Source: JABMRP01 sp964444795 (GTDB lineage: Bacteria; Planctomycetota; Planctomycetia; Pirellulales; Thermoguttaceae). Taken from it: 40,390 bases of DNA. The position numbers and the translations under genes were made by a program. The notes beneath the pieces were generated by a model, which saw only the letters and a program-made list of their open reading frames with translations, was not told where the DNA came from and made no database searches. Location of the stretch: the NCBI GenBank assembly GCA_964444795.1, contig CAYUIQ010000050.1:1-40390 (forward strand). The letters run 5' to 3'. Position 1 is the first letter of the stretch; each line of letters opens with the position of its first letter. Below are positions 26,089 to 34,163 of this stretch, in pieces.

Positions 26089-27437
26089 ATACAAACGGGA
26101 TTCGGATTCTGGTTGTTGATGACGAGCCGAACGTGCGGGCGGGCTTGGCCAAGGGCCTCCGCGGCGACGAGACGTCGGTTGAGACGGCAAAGGACGGGAC
26201 CGAGGCGTTGCAGAAGTTTGAAAACACCGGCCACCAAATCGTCATTACCGATGTTCGCCTGCCAGGGAAGCTAGACGGCCTTCATCTTCTGAAGAAGTTT
26301 CGCGACAGACGCCCGGAGACCTTGGTAATCGTGATTACCGCGTACGGCACGATCGACATGGCCGTGGAGGCCATGCGACTTGGTGCCTATGACTTCGTCA
26401 CCAAGCCGGTGGACTTGAATCTCATCCGCCTACAGGTCCGGAAGGCCGCGGAACATCGCCGTCTCGTATTGGAAAACCGGCACCTTCGCGATCGCCTTGC
26501 GGGAACGGGCGAGGATCTTGAAATCGTCGGCAATTGCGCGGCCACACGAGAACTCCTTCGCCAGATTCGCCAGGTAGCCGAAACCGACGCGACCGTTCTG
26601 ATCCACGGAGAGAGCGGCACGGGTAAGGAACTGACCGCCGGGGCCATCCATCGTTTTAGCCCACGACAGCAAGGCCCGTTCGTCACGGTCCATCTGGGAG
26701 CGCTTCCCGAGACGCTGCTCGAAAGCGAATTGTTTGGCCACGAGAAAGGGGCCTTTACCGACGCCCGCAGCCGCAAGATCGGCCATTTCGAGGCGGCTAA
26801 CGGCGGCACGCTATTCCTCGATGAAATTACGGAGACGTCGGCTAAGAGCCAGGTCGACTTGCTTCGCGTGATCGAGCATCAGGAGTTCCGGCGGCTCGGC
26901 GGAAACGAGTTGATCTCCTGCGACGTTCGCATTGTTGCGGCGACCAATAGCGATATTCGGGATCTGGTACACGCCGGCAAATTTCGGGAGGATCTATACT
27001 ATCGACTCGATGTCATCCCCCTGCAAATTCCGTCCCTCCGCGAGCGCCGTGAAGACATACCGTTGCTTGTCGAACATTTTGCCCGGCATTTATGCCAGCG
27101 TCACCAACGCCACATCAAGCGATTTGCGAACGAGGCGATGCAAGTCCTTGCGAGCCATAGCTGGCCGGGCAACATCCGACAGATCCGCAATCTGGTGGAA
27201 CGTCTCGTCGTTACCGTGGACGGTGACGTGATCCATGTCGAGGACCTCCCAAATGAAATGTGGACGCACCCTCAGCAAATCGAGAAGACGCTTGAGGCGG
27301 CCGTGGAAGCTACGGAAAGGCAGGTGATCGTCGCCGCTCTAGCCGAGTGTGACAACCATCGCGAACGTACCGCCAAGCGACTCGATATCAGCGTCCGTAC
27401 TCTCCACTACAAGATGCGTCGCTACGGTCTTCATTAG
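26085..27437 (+). CDS. NtrC-family sigma-54-type response regulator
   Basis: 450 residues. A receiver (D12-D13, phospho-acceptor D56, K107) is followed by an AAA+ domain with Walker A GESGTGKE (175-182) and Walker B GTLFLDE (D246-E247). A Fis-type helix-turn-helix spans about 408-447. The sigma-54-contacting loop, normally GAFTGA, reads GAFTDA at 222-227 (codon GAC). The segment before ALPETLLESELFG reads VHLG, where relatives usually have VNCA. It should activate sigma-54 promoters in response to the PAS kinase, but the Asp in the loop may weaken sigma-54 contact; GAFTDA also occurs in some natural members. It is the last gene of the island; no clear terminator follows. Confidence 0.88.
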   Translation: MNTNGIRILVVDDEPNVRAGLAKGLRGDETSVETAKDGTEALQKFENTGHQIVITDVRLPGKLDGLHLLKKFRDRRPETLVIVITAYGTIDMAVEAMRLGAYDFVTKPVDLNLIRLQVRKAAEHRRLVLENRHLRDRLAGTGEDLEIVGNCAATRELLRQIRQVAETDATVLIHGESGTGKELTAGAIHRFSPRQQGPFVTVHLGALPETLLESELFGHEKGAFTDARSRKIGHFEAANGGTLFLDEITETSAKSQVDLLRVIEHQEFRRLGGNELISCDVRIVAATNSDIRDLVHAGKFREDLYYRLDVIPLQIPSLRERREDIPLLVEHFARHLCQRHQRHIKRFANEAMQVLASHSWPGNIRQIRNLVERLVVTVDGDVIHVEDLPNEMWTHPQQIEKTLEAAVEATERQVIVAALAECDNHRERTAKRLDISVRTLHYKMRRYGLH

Positions 27438-27514
27438 GTCGTCCGCCGTGTCTTCGCCGTAAGAATCCCAAGACCCGCCCCCTTTTCATCTGTAAGCACA
27501 TCTTCAACGGCTAC

Positions 27515-28666
27515 TCACGGCGCCGGAACCACCTCGAACCCCGCGCCGCGGCGGCGAACGATCGCTCCGCCCTCTTTGGCGACTGCCCGAAATAACTCTT
27601 CGATCGATGCGTCCTTGACCGTGACGGTGACCAATTGGTCGAGTTCGATGCCGGCCTGGGCGAAGGCCGCCCGGTCGATGGTCAACTCGACCTGCAACTG
27701 TTTGGCCAGATTCTCCAAAACGTCGCCCAGGTGACCGTTCTTGACGTTGTACTCGGCGATCCGGATTTCCGTACCCGGGCGCGGACGCACGGGACGCGGA
27801 GCCGGCCGGCTGGCGGCCGCCAGCCGCTCGTGATCCTCCAGTCGCCCCTTGACCCAGACCTTCCCGCCGGAGAGCTTGACCTCGCAGTCGGGCAACAAAG
27901 CCGCTACCTGTTGGGCCTTTTCTTCCGGCTTGCTGCCGCCCGGGTAACTGCGCACCATCGACACATCCTGAGGGATGGGAACCAAGGAGACCGTGTTGCT
28001 CTGGGGGGCGACGGCAAACGTTAGATCGAACTGACCGGCGATCCACGTGAGCCGATCGATCGGGCTGCTCGGCGGCAATTCGGCCCCTGCCCACAGATCG
28101 TGCGGAACACGGTCCAAACCGGCCAACGTGAAGCCGCCTTCCTCGGCGATACGCCCGAGCAACTCGGCCGGCGTCGTAAAATCATCCCAGCGCATCGACT
28201 TCCTGGCTGCTAGTCTGTCGCGGAGCGGAGCGGGCAGTTTCGCCACGTCCTCCCGCCGCAATTCGGCCAATGTGCGCAGCCGGGTCGCGAACTCCGGCGG
28301 CCCGAAGCAAGCGACCGACCCGAGCATACTGACGTGGAGCCCTCGGGCGTCGGCGATCCGAGCCAACAGTTCTCGCAACGAGATGCTCCCATGGGACATC
28401 TTCAGCGGTTGCCCCGGGTCGACGCGTCGATCCAGCAGAACGGCCACGCGGTGCTTTCGGGAGACTTCGGCTAGTGCTTCGCGCAACGGAATACCGGACC
28501 AACTACCCGGCCCGATTTCTTGCGAAAGCCGCTTGTGTAGCGTCGTGCCGGTGAGCCAGGGTTCCGCCGCGCCAGCAGTCGGCAATCGGTCGGCGGGAGC
28601 GGCCAGCGCGATTAGCGACAATCCGGTCCAGAACCACCAAAGACGCCAGAGGAAACGTATGTGCAT
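27515..28666 (-). CDS. Exported protein with STN-like modules
   Basis: About 383 residues. A signal peptide (FLWRLWWFWTGLSLIALAA) is followed by two or three short alpha/beta modules of the secretin/TonB N-terminal (STN) type: about 40-100 (LREALAEVSRKHRVAVLLD), about 140-190, and about 285-380 (LGDVLENLAKQLQVELTID). STN domains occur in the periplasm, often in receptors or secretins, but no barrel domain follows here. The function is unknown. The start at 28666 has GGGGA 5 nt upstream; ATG 28678 is an alternative with a weaker site. It is divergent from the HEAT/TPR gene and convergent with the island. Confidence 0.65.
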   Translation of the reverse strand: MHIRFLWRLWWFWTGLSLIALAAPADRLPTAGAAEPWLTGTTLHKRLSQEIGPGSWSGIPLREALAEVSRKHRVAVLLDRRVDPGQPLKMSHGSISLRELLARIADARGLHVSMLGSVACFGPPEFATRLRTLAELRREDVAKLPAPLRDRLAARKSMRWDDFTTPAELLGRIAEEGGFTLAGLDRVPHDLWAGAELPPSSPIDRLTWIAGQFDLTFAVAPQSNTVSLVPIPQDVSMVRSYPGGSKPEEKAQQVAALLPDCEVKLSGGKVWVKGRLEDHERLAAASRPAPRPVRPRPGTEIRIAEYNVKNGHLGDVLENLAKQLQVELTIDRAAFAQAGIELDQLVTVTVKDASIEELFRAVAKEGGAIVRRRGAGFEVVPAP

Positions 28667-28747
28667 GAAATTCCCCATCTAACCAGATTATCCCTCAGAA
28701 TCGTCCCCACCGCCAGAGGAAATCGAGCCAACACGCCTGTGTTTTCG

Positions 28748-28777
28748 TTGGCTACTTCGGGTGTGTCCGACTACAAT
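28748..28777 (+). promoter_or_regulatory. Candidate sigma-70-type promoter
   Basis: TTGGCT (28748-28753) and TACAAT (28772-28777) with an 18-nt spacer lie about 36 nt upstream of the ATG at 28814, in the divergent gap. The match is moderate. Confidence 0.35.
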
Positions 28778-28813
28778 CGAGACTATGGTCCGTGTCGGTG
28801 AAACGGAAGCCCG

Positions 28814-29518
28814 ATGCCCTTTTGCATGCCACGCATCCGTTTCGGAGCAATCAGCGTGAACGATAATCGTCCCCAATCGCCGGTCCTGGCCCCTCTCTAT
28901 CAACAATACTTGGACAACCAGGATTCGGCCAGCTTTATCAGCAAGATTTCTCGGCTATACACGGCGGGAACGCTTGAGCGCCTAGTCAAGCATCCCCAGC
29001 CCGAGATTCGCCGCGCGGCGGTCCTGGCGCTGGGGTTCCTCGGCGAGTACCAGTCGAATCACGTCATGGGACGGGCGCTGAACGACGAGGATCGAACTGT
29101 CCGATTGCTGGCGGAGAATGGCATCCGCTCCCTCTGGACACGCGCCGGAAACGACCGCCAGCGACAGCAACTGAGCATCATCATCCGGCTCAATGCCGCG
29201 CAACATTTCGAGGAAGCCATCGACCGGTGCGCCGAACTCATTGAAGACGCGCCCTGGTTTGCCGAGGCGTGGAAGCAACGCGCGGTCGCCCATTTCAATC
29301 TGGGGCAGTTCGTCGAGGCCATCCGCGATTGTCATCAGGCCCTGGAAATCAACCCCTACCATTTCCTCGCGGCCACCGCCATGGGCCAGGCCTACGTCCA
29401 ACTGGACAACCGGGTCTCGGCCCTGGAAAGCTTCCGCCGAGCCCTGCGTCTCAATCCCAATCTCGAAGGCGTCCGCGCACAGGTCGCCCATCTCGTGCGA
29501 CTGATTGGAGAGGCGTGA
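28814..29518 (+). CDS. HEAT-repeat and TPR protein
   Basis: 234 residues. The N-terminal half has HEAT-like repeats (EIRRAAVLALGFLGEY, RTVRLLAENGIRSLW) and the C-terminal half has about three tetratricopeptide repeats (FAEAWKQRAVAHFNLGQF, ALEINPYHFLAATAMGQAY, RVSALESFRRALRLNPN). Both are protein-interaction scaffolds, so this is likely a cytoplasmic adaptor of unknown partner. GTG at 28856 (VNDNRPQSP), with GGAG 9 nt upstream, is a credible alternative start. It ends just before the hairpin at 29523-29573 and is convergent with the thioredoxin-fold gene. Confidence 0.8.
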   Translation: MPFCMPRIRFGAISVNDNRPQSPVLAPLYQQYLDNQDSASFISKISRLYTAGTLERLVKHPQPEIRRAAVLALGFLGEYQSNHVMGRALNDEDRTVRLLAENGIRSLWTRAGNDRQRQQLSIIIRLNAAQHFEEAIDRCAELIEDAPWFAEAWKQRAVAHFNLGQFVEAIRDCHQALEINPYHFLAATAMGQAYVQLDNRVSALESFRRALRLNPNLEGVRAQVAHLVRLIGEA

Positions 29519-29522
29519 GGCG

Positions 29523-29573
29523 TAGCGATTAGGGGGTAGCGATTAGGAATCATGTGGGAATCCCTAATCGCTA
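29523..29573. repeat. Direct plus inverted repeat between convergent genes
   Basis: TAGCGATTAGG occurs twice directly (29523-29533 and 29537-29547), and once inverted as CCTAATCGCTA (29563-29573), giving an 11-bp hairpin with either copy. It occupies the gap between the HEAT/TPR and thioredoxin-fold genes and could act in ending both transcripts, but there is no T-run. Confidence 0.7.
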
Positions 29574-29584
29574 ATCCGCCGCCC

Positions 29585-30805
29585 CTACCGATAGGTCGAA
29601 TGCGCTTCGGGGCGACTCAGGCGGTAGATGTGTTCGGCGTAGAAGAGACTGTTCTGCTTGAACTTCCCCAAGGATGCCGGGGAGACGAACAAGTAGACGT
29701 GTCGGCCGAACTTGTCATCGGTGAAGAAAACGCCGTGCTTGCGAGTTCCCGGCACGAAGCGTCCTTCGTCCCGAGCAAGGACCGGGTCGTTACCCGAGAG
29801 GACCGGCGCGAAGCGGTCCGGATCGGCCATGAAAATTCGCTGCTGCTCGGGCCCGGCGAACAAATAGGTTCGCCCTCGATGCACGGCCCCCCATTGAGGT
29901 GACCCGGCAACCCAGAGGCGGTCGCTGGGCAACGAATTGTCGGCCAGGGTAACCGGGCAATAGCCGTCCAAGCCCAAGGGCGGATTACCGGCGGGCGCTA
30001 CCCCGTCGCCGCGGATGGCCGGGGGCGCGGAACTCCGTGGCCGGTGCGCGACGACCGGCGACGATCGGGGCATCGTCATCGGTGGAGCTTGGAAAGGCAC
30101 GGCCGATTGACGAGGCGGCAACGGTGGAAGGCTCGGCCTGCTGTCCGGCGGCAGGCTGCCGGCAACACCTCGCGGCGATCGTGCGTCGGAAACGTAATAC
30201 TCCGCCGGCGGGCTCTGGTTCCGCAAGGGCGGCAACGGCGGTGGACTCTGCCGCAACGTGGGGGTTCCAACAGGCCGTCGATCTTGCCGCGGCGGCTCCG
30301 CCCGCTCCGCAGCGTAAGCCGGGGCAACCGGCGCATACCGGGGCGCTCCGGCCGCGGCAAGCTGGGATGTGCGCGCCAGCGACCGCTGCCGTACCGACTT
30401 GGCAATCCTCCCCAATCGCGACAAGTACTGCGTTGCGGGCATGGAACCGATGAACCGATCGACCTCTTCTCCCCGGGCTGTAATGATCACGTCGGTCGGG
30501 AGCTTCTCAATGCCATAACGCGTGGCCGTCGCGGCAGAGTCTTCCGTATTGATCAGCACGGCGACGTACTCTCCGTTGAGAGCCAGGGCCGTTGCCGGCT
30601 GGCTCAGCACCTCCCGTTCCATCCTCCGGCACGCGGAACACCAATCGGCCGTGAAGTGAACGAGAACAAGCCGATTGGTTTGCTCGGCCAGACGTTGGGC
30701 GGTTTCGAGATTCGGCTGCCACTGCATGGTCTGCTGAGCCACCAAATCAGCTCCACCGAGCAGGACCATTGCAGTCGCCAGCAGGAACCGGTAAGTCAGA
30801 CGCAT
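29585..30805 (-). CDS. Exported thioredoxin-fold protein with YHS-like C-terminus
   Basis: 406 residues. A signal peptide (residues about 1-22) leads to a thioredoxin-like domain with WCSAC (W55, C56, C59) and cis-Pro P103. A Pro/Arg/Ser-rich linker (about 145-275) leads to a YHS-like domain at about 278-340 (GLDGYCPVTL, then GRTYLFAGPEQQRIFMADPDRF). YHS domains often bind metals such as copper. A periplasmic redox or metal-handling role is plausible but not shown. The frame extends to 30937, but AGGGGG 8 nt before the ATG at 30805, and the signal peptide, fix the start there. Confidence 0.75.
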   Translation of the reverse strand: MRLTYRFLLATAMVLLGGADLVAQQTMQWQPNLETAQRLAEQTNRLVLVHFTADWCSACRRMEREVLSQPATALALNGEYVAVLINTEDSAATATRYGIEKLPTDVIITARGEEVDRFIGSMPATQYLSRLGRIAKSVRQRSLARTSQLAAAGAPRYAPVAPAYAAERAEPPRQDRRPVGTPTLRQSPPPLPPLRNQSPPAEYYVSDARSPRGVAGSLPPDSRPSLPPLPPRQSAVPFQAPPMTMPRSSPVVAHRPRSSAPPAIRGDGVAPAGNPPLGLDGYCPVTLADNSLPSDRLWVAGSPQWGAVHRGRTYLFAGPEQQRIFMADPDRFAPVLSGNDPVLARDEGRFVPGTRKHGVFFTDDKFGRHVYLFVSPASLGKFKQNSLFYAEHIYRLSRPEAHSTYR

Positions 30806-31835
30806 GGTCATTACCCCCTCAAGGAGGGGTCCATCGGAAAGATCGGAGAATCGTACGCTTTGTTTCATCGGACCGGGGCAACGAGAAATGGTGTTAAAAT
30901 GTAGGGGAAGTATGAGAAACAACGATTTTTCGGCCAAGCGTCTCTAATTGCGGGAATTTCGCACTTGAAAAGTTAGGCTGGGTAGGGTATATGGTTGTGG
31001 AGTTCGAGTGCCTGATCGCGATGGCCCAATGATCTTCCCATTTGCAGCGGCATTTCGGGCCGATTTCGCCGATCACTCTTAGGATCCACCCACCCCAAGG
31101 ATCCCTCGACCCCAAGGTTCTATGTTTTCCGATATACGCTCTCGACATCCATGGGAGCCCTCGATTGCGACAAGAAAAACACTCGGGGCAAGCGGAATCA
31201 CAAACATCCGTGCGATGAATCATCTCCGTAAGAGGCTCTTTTTTGCTCCCCAATTCGCCGGTAGTATCGCGATAAATCATTGTCTACAAACACTTTAATG
31301 GCGGTTGTGTCCTTTCCGTTCACTCCAGGTTGGGAGATGCGGCATTTGCCCAGTGCTTCGATCCGCCGGATATTGTCGAATCGAAGCTTGACATAATCTC
31401 TGGGATGGTTAAGATGGCCATAGTTGGAATTCTGTGAAGCAGCGAGAATGCTGTCGGCCCGCAAGTTGAAATCTATGGGCCATCCCCCCGAGATATCATT
31501 TTCCGGAGGGGTATTTGTAATCGCTTAGCGCCCCGGGTTTTCCGAGGTTGACCCTCCGCTCCGCCGTGTATGCCGTTGAGCAAACACGCGGTCGGGAAGT
31601 CTGGTGGGTAGCGGGCAAGCTTTGTTTCCGGCCGAAGTCAGAATGTTGATGGGTGGCCGGAGTTCGGCAGAGCAAGCGTACTGCATGGCGATTTTCGTCG
31701 CAGGACGAGAATTGACTTCTTGGCGAGCACGTTCGGCCTGATAGTCCGGACGTTGGCTCCACGGTTTGGGATCATTCCCAAGCGCTGTGCTTGCGCCGTG
31801 CGCTGTCGTCAGGAGACTCTCCATAGGTGGATTTT
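30806..31835. other. Gene-poor region, about 1 kb
   Basis: This gap lies between the divergent thioredoxin-fold gene and rho and is visibly more AT-rich than its surroundings. It contains a possible gene remnant at 31198-31524 (minus). Other open frames (30894-31280 and 31496-31762 on minus) show no recognisable domains or good ribosome-binding sites. No promoter, RNA gene or mobile-element signature is obvious. Confidence 0.5.
31198..31524 (-). pseudogene. Possible gene remnant, unrecognised
   Basis: An open frame of about 108 codons with protein-like text (ISGGWPIDFNLRADSILA, YVKLRFDNIRRIEALGKC, AIKVFVDNDLSRYYRR), but no ATG at its head; a TTG at 31464 is the only usual-type start. I do not recognise a family. 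The lack of a good start and the isolated position in a low-GC gap suggest a decayed gene fragment, though chance coding is possible. Confidence 0.25.
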
Positions 31836-33119
31836 ATGACCAGGAAGAAGAAAAGCCGACCGCGCGGACGTGGTGGCTCGCAAGGAAACAGCCATCCACG
31901 CAACCGATCGGGAGGAGGTCGCCCTCGCGGCGGTCCCAGCCATCGGCAAGGGGCCTCTCGAGAACCGGATGTGGCCGACGGCGGCGATCCCGGTCCGCTG
32001 ACACCCGGTGGCGGTGTCCTTGAACTGCATCCCAACGGCTACGGGTTCCTCCGGCGGCCGGAGAACAATTATCCGCGGGAACGGACCGACCCCTTCGTTC
32101 CCGGCACGATGATCGAGAAACTCGGCCTGCGAGAGGGACTGTTCATCAACGGCATGGTCCAGCGCGGCCGCAAGCAGCAAGGGCCGCGGCTGAGGGAAAT
32201 CACCGACATCGACGGCCTCACGCCCGACCAATACGCCGAGGTCAAGCCGTTCGACTCCCTGACCGCCATTAACCCCGAGGAGTGGCTCGAACTGGAAACC
32301 GGCCCCGAGCCGATTACCGTACGCGTCATGGACTTGCTGACGCCCCTGGGAAAGGGCCAACGGGCACTGATCGTTGCCCCGCCGCGCACCGGCAAAACCA
32401 TTCTGCTGCAGCATATTTCCACGGCCATCGCCGAGAATCACCCCGATCTCACCCTGATGGTCCTGTTGATCGACGAGCGGCCCGAAGAAGTGACCGATAT
32501 GCGCCGCTGCGTCAACGGAGAGGTTGTCGCCAGCAGCCTGGACCGGGAAATCGAAAGCCATGTGCGACTTTCCCAGTTGGTCGTCGAGCGGTGCAAGCGT
32601 TTGACCGAGATGGGCAAGGACGTCTTCCTGCTGATGGACTCGATCACGCGAATGGCCCGGGCCTTCAATAAATGGGTGGGCAACACGGGCCGCACGATGA
32701 GCGGCGGCGTCGATATCAAGGCCATGGATATTCCCAAGAAACTGTTCGCCACCGCCCGGGCTTTCGAGGAAGGTGGTTCGCTCACCGTCGTGGCCACCGC
32801 CCTGATCGACACCGGCAGCCGGATGGACGAACTGATCTTCCAGGAATTCAAAGGGACCGGTAACATGGAACTGGTACTCGACCGCAAGTTGTCCGACCGC
32901 CGGATTTGGCCGGCCATCGACATCTCGCAGTCGGGGACCCGGCGCGAAGAGAAGCTCCTGCCTTCGGAAACCTTGCACGCGGTCACCATGCTTCGCCGAA
33001 CGTTGTCCACCATGCATCACGTCGATGCGATGGAACAACTGGTTGCCAAGCTGGCCAAGTTCAAGACCAATCGGGATTTTATCAGCCTGATCAGCGGCGT
33101 GCATCAAGGAGTCGAGTAG
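31836..33119 (+). CDS. rho: Transcription termination factor Rho
   Basis: 427 residues. Rho is a hexameric RNA-dependent ATPase that ends transcription. The N-terminus is an Arg/Gly-rich basic segment (about 1-45) in place of a well-formed Rho_N helix. An OB-fold RNA-binding domain follows (GVLELHPNGYGFLRRPENNY, about 60-130), then Walker A APPRTGKT (181-188), DERPEEVTDMRR, LLMDSITRMARAF, and GGSLTVVATALIDTGSRMD. WPAIDISQSGTRREE near the C-terminus is diagnostic. ATG 31836 has AGGTGG 5 nt upstream; a GTG at 31827 is in frame but overlaps that site. tRNA-Ser follows 70 nt downstream. Confidence 0.95.
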   Translation: MTRKKKSRPRGRGGSQGNSHPRNRSGGGRPRGGPSHRQGASREPDVADGGDPGPLTPGGGVLELHPNGYGFLRRPENNYPRERTDPFVPGTMIEKLGLREGLFINGMVQRGRKQQGPRLREITDIDGLTPDQYAEVKPFDSLTAINPEEWLELETGPEPITVRVMDLLTPLGKGQRALIVAPPRTGKTILLQHISTAIAENHPDLTLMVLLIDERPEEVTDMRRCVNGEVVASSLDREIESHVRLSQLVVERCKRLTEMGKDVFLLMDSITRMARAFNKWVGNTGRTMSGGVDIKAMDIPKKLFATARAFEEGGSLTVVATALIDTGSRMDELIFQEFKGTGNMELVLDRKLSDRRIWPAIDISQSGTRREEKLLPSETLHAVTMLRRTLSTMHHVDAMEQLVAKLAKFKTNRDFISLISGVHQGVE

Positions 33120-33189
33120 CCGACGACACGACCACATCGCTTCGGCGCCTGTCGCCCCGGACTCCCTGGACACATGAGGAGCGATTCCC

Positions 33190-33271
33190 GGAGGGTAAGC
33201 GAATGGCTAGCGGCCTCACTGGAAATGAGGTGCCGGGAAACCGGTTGCGGGTTCGAGTCCCGTGCCCTCCG
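33190..33271 (+). tRNA. tRNA-Ser(GGA)
   Basis: An 82-nt class II tRNA. The acceptor stem pairs GGAGGG (33190-33195) with CCCTCC (33265-33270), and position 33271 is the G discriminator usual for serine. The anticodon stem CCTCA/TGAGG holds loop CTGGAAA with anticodon GGA at 33221-33223. A long variable arm has stem CCGG/CCGG with a GAAA loop. The T arm is GCGGG-TTCGAGT-CCCGT. No CCA is encoded. The D stem is short and imperfect. Confidence 0.88.
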
Positions 33272-33303
33272 CTTGAAATGACCACGCCATCGCAGGTATT
33301 TTG

Positions 33304-34131
33304 CTAGGGAATGATCCCCCGCAAATGCTCGATGCTGGTAGCAGCCTGATCGACCGTGCCGCATTCGACGCTGAAATGAAGGTCCCGGTCCAGCGGTTCG
33401 AGCAACTCGACGACCCGTTTCCAGTCGATCACGCCCTCGCCGCAAGCGCAGCCCACCGGCGTTCCAGTCACCTCGCCACGTTCCGAGTCGCTCTGCCGGA
33501 TGCTGATGTCCTTGGCGTGGAAGAAAACGAGCCGGTCGCGAACCCGCCCGAGCCACTCGTACGGATCGTGGCCGCAGAGATAGCTGTTGCCCGTGTCGAA
33601 ATTGATTCCAATGGCCGGCGAATCGACCAGATTGTAGATCTTGTCCAGGCCGTCGGGCGACTGCGTGTAGATCTGGTGCGGTTCGAGCCCGATACGGACG
33701 TTGTGCCGCTCGGCCACGCGGGATACGCGGGTGAGCACGTATTTCATCAACACGTGGTCGGTTTCTTCGTCGGTGAAGTCGGGCTTGGGCCCTTCGTCTG
33801 TATTGACGACCCTGGCGCCGACGGCCACGGCGAAACGGACGGCCTGCTTAAGGGACTCGACGCTGGCTTCCGGCTTCATCAACGGGCTGTGGGCGCTAAG
33901 GGCGGAGATCTTGATCCCGGCGTCGTCGCAAATCTGCCGGATTTCCAGCGGATCTCTGAGCATGGACACGCTATGAAAGTAGCCCGCCTCGCTGAGCACT
34001 TCACGGCCCCAATGGACCATCGGCTCGACGTAGTCGTAGCCCAACTCGGCCGCCTTGGCCACGCCCCACTCGAACGACTTGTCGGCATGACGGACGAACT
34101 CCATGTTCACGCCGAGAGATATCTTGGCCAT
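33304..34131 (-). CDS. Sugar phosphate isomerase/epimerase (TIM barrel)
   Basis: 275 residues of the xylose-isomerase-like TIM barrel family. Metal ligands can be placed at E150 (IGLEPHQ), D179 (NFDTGNSY), H205 (FFHAKD) and E256 (SVECGT). It is the third gene of a minus-strand operon, 32 nt after the oxidoreductase, with AAGGAG upstream of the ATG. Together with the 35348 isomerase and the Gfo/Idh enzyme it suggests catabolism of a sugar or polyol through an oxidised keto intermediate; the substrate is not known. Confidence 0.87.
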   Translation of the reverse strand: MAKISLGVNMEFVRHADKSFEWGVAKAAELGYDYVEPMVHWGREVLSEAGYFHSVSMLRDPLEIRQICDDAGIKISALSAHSPLMKPEASVESLKQAVRFAVAVGARVVNTDEGPKPDFTDEETDHVLMKYVLTRVSRVAERHNVRIGLEPHQIYTQSPDGLDKIYNLVDSPAIGINFDTGNSYLCGHDPYEWLGRVRDRLVFFHAKDISIRQSDSERGEVTGTPVGCACGEGVIDWKRVVELLEPLDRDLHFSVECGTVDQAATSIEHLRGIIP

Positions 34132-34163
34132 CGAAACTTCTCCTTTTTTTCATGCCGCGAGTG

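Noticed and set aside
33190..33271. tRNA-Ser as an integration site for a mobile element
   Set aside because: No integrase gene and no repeated tRNA 3' end were seen nearby.
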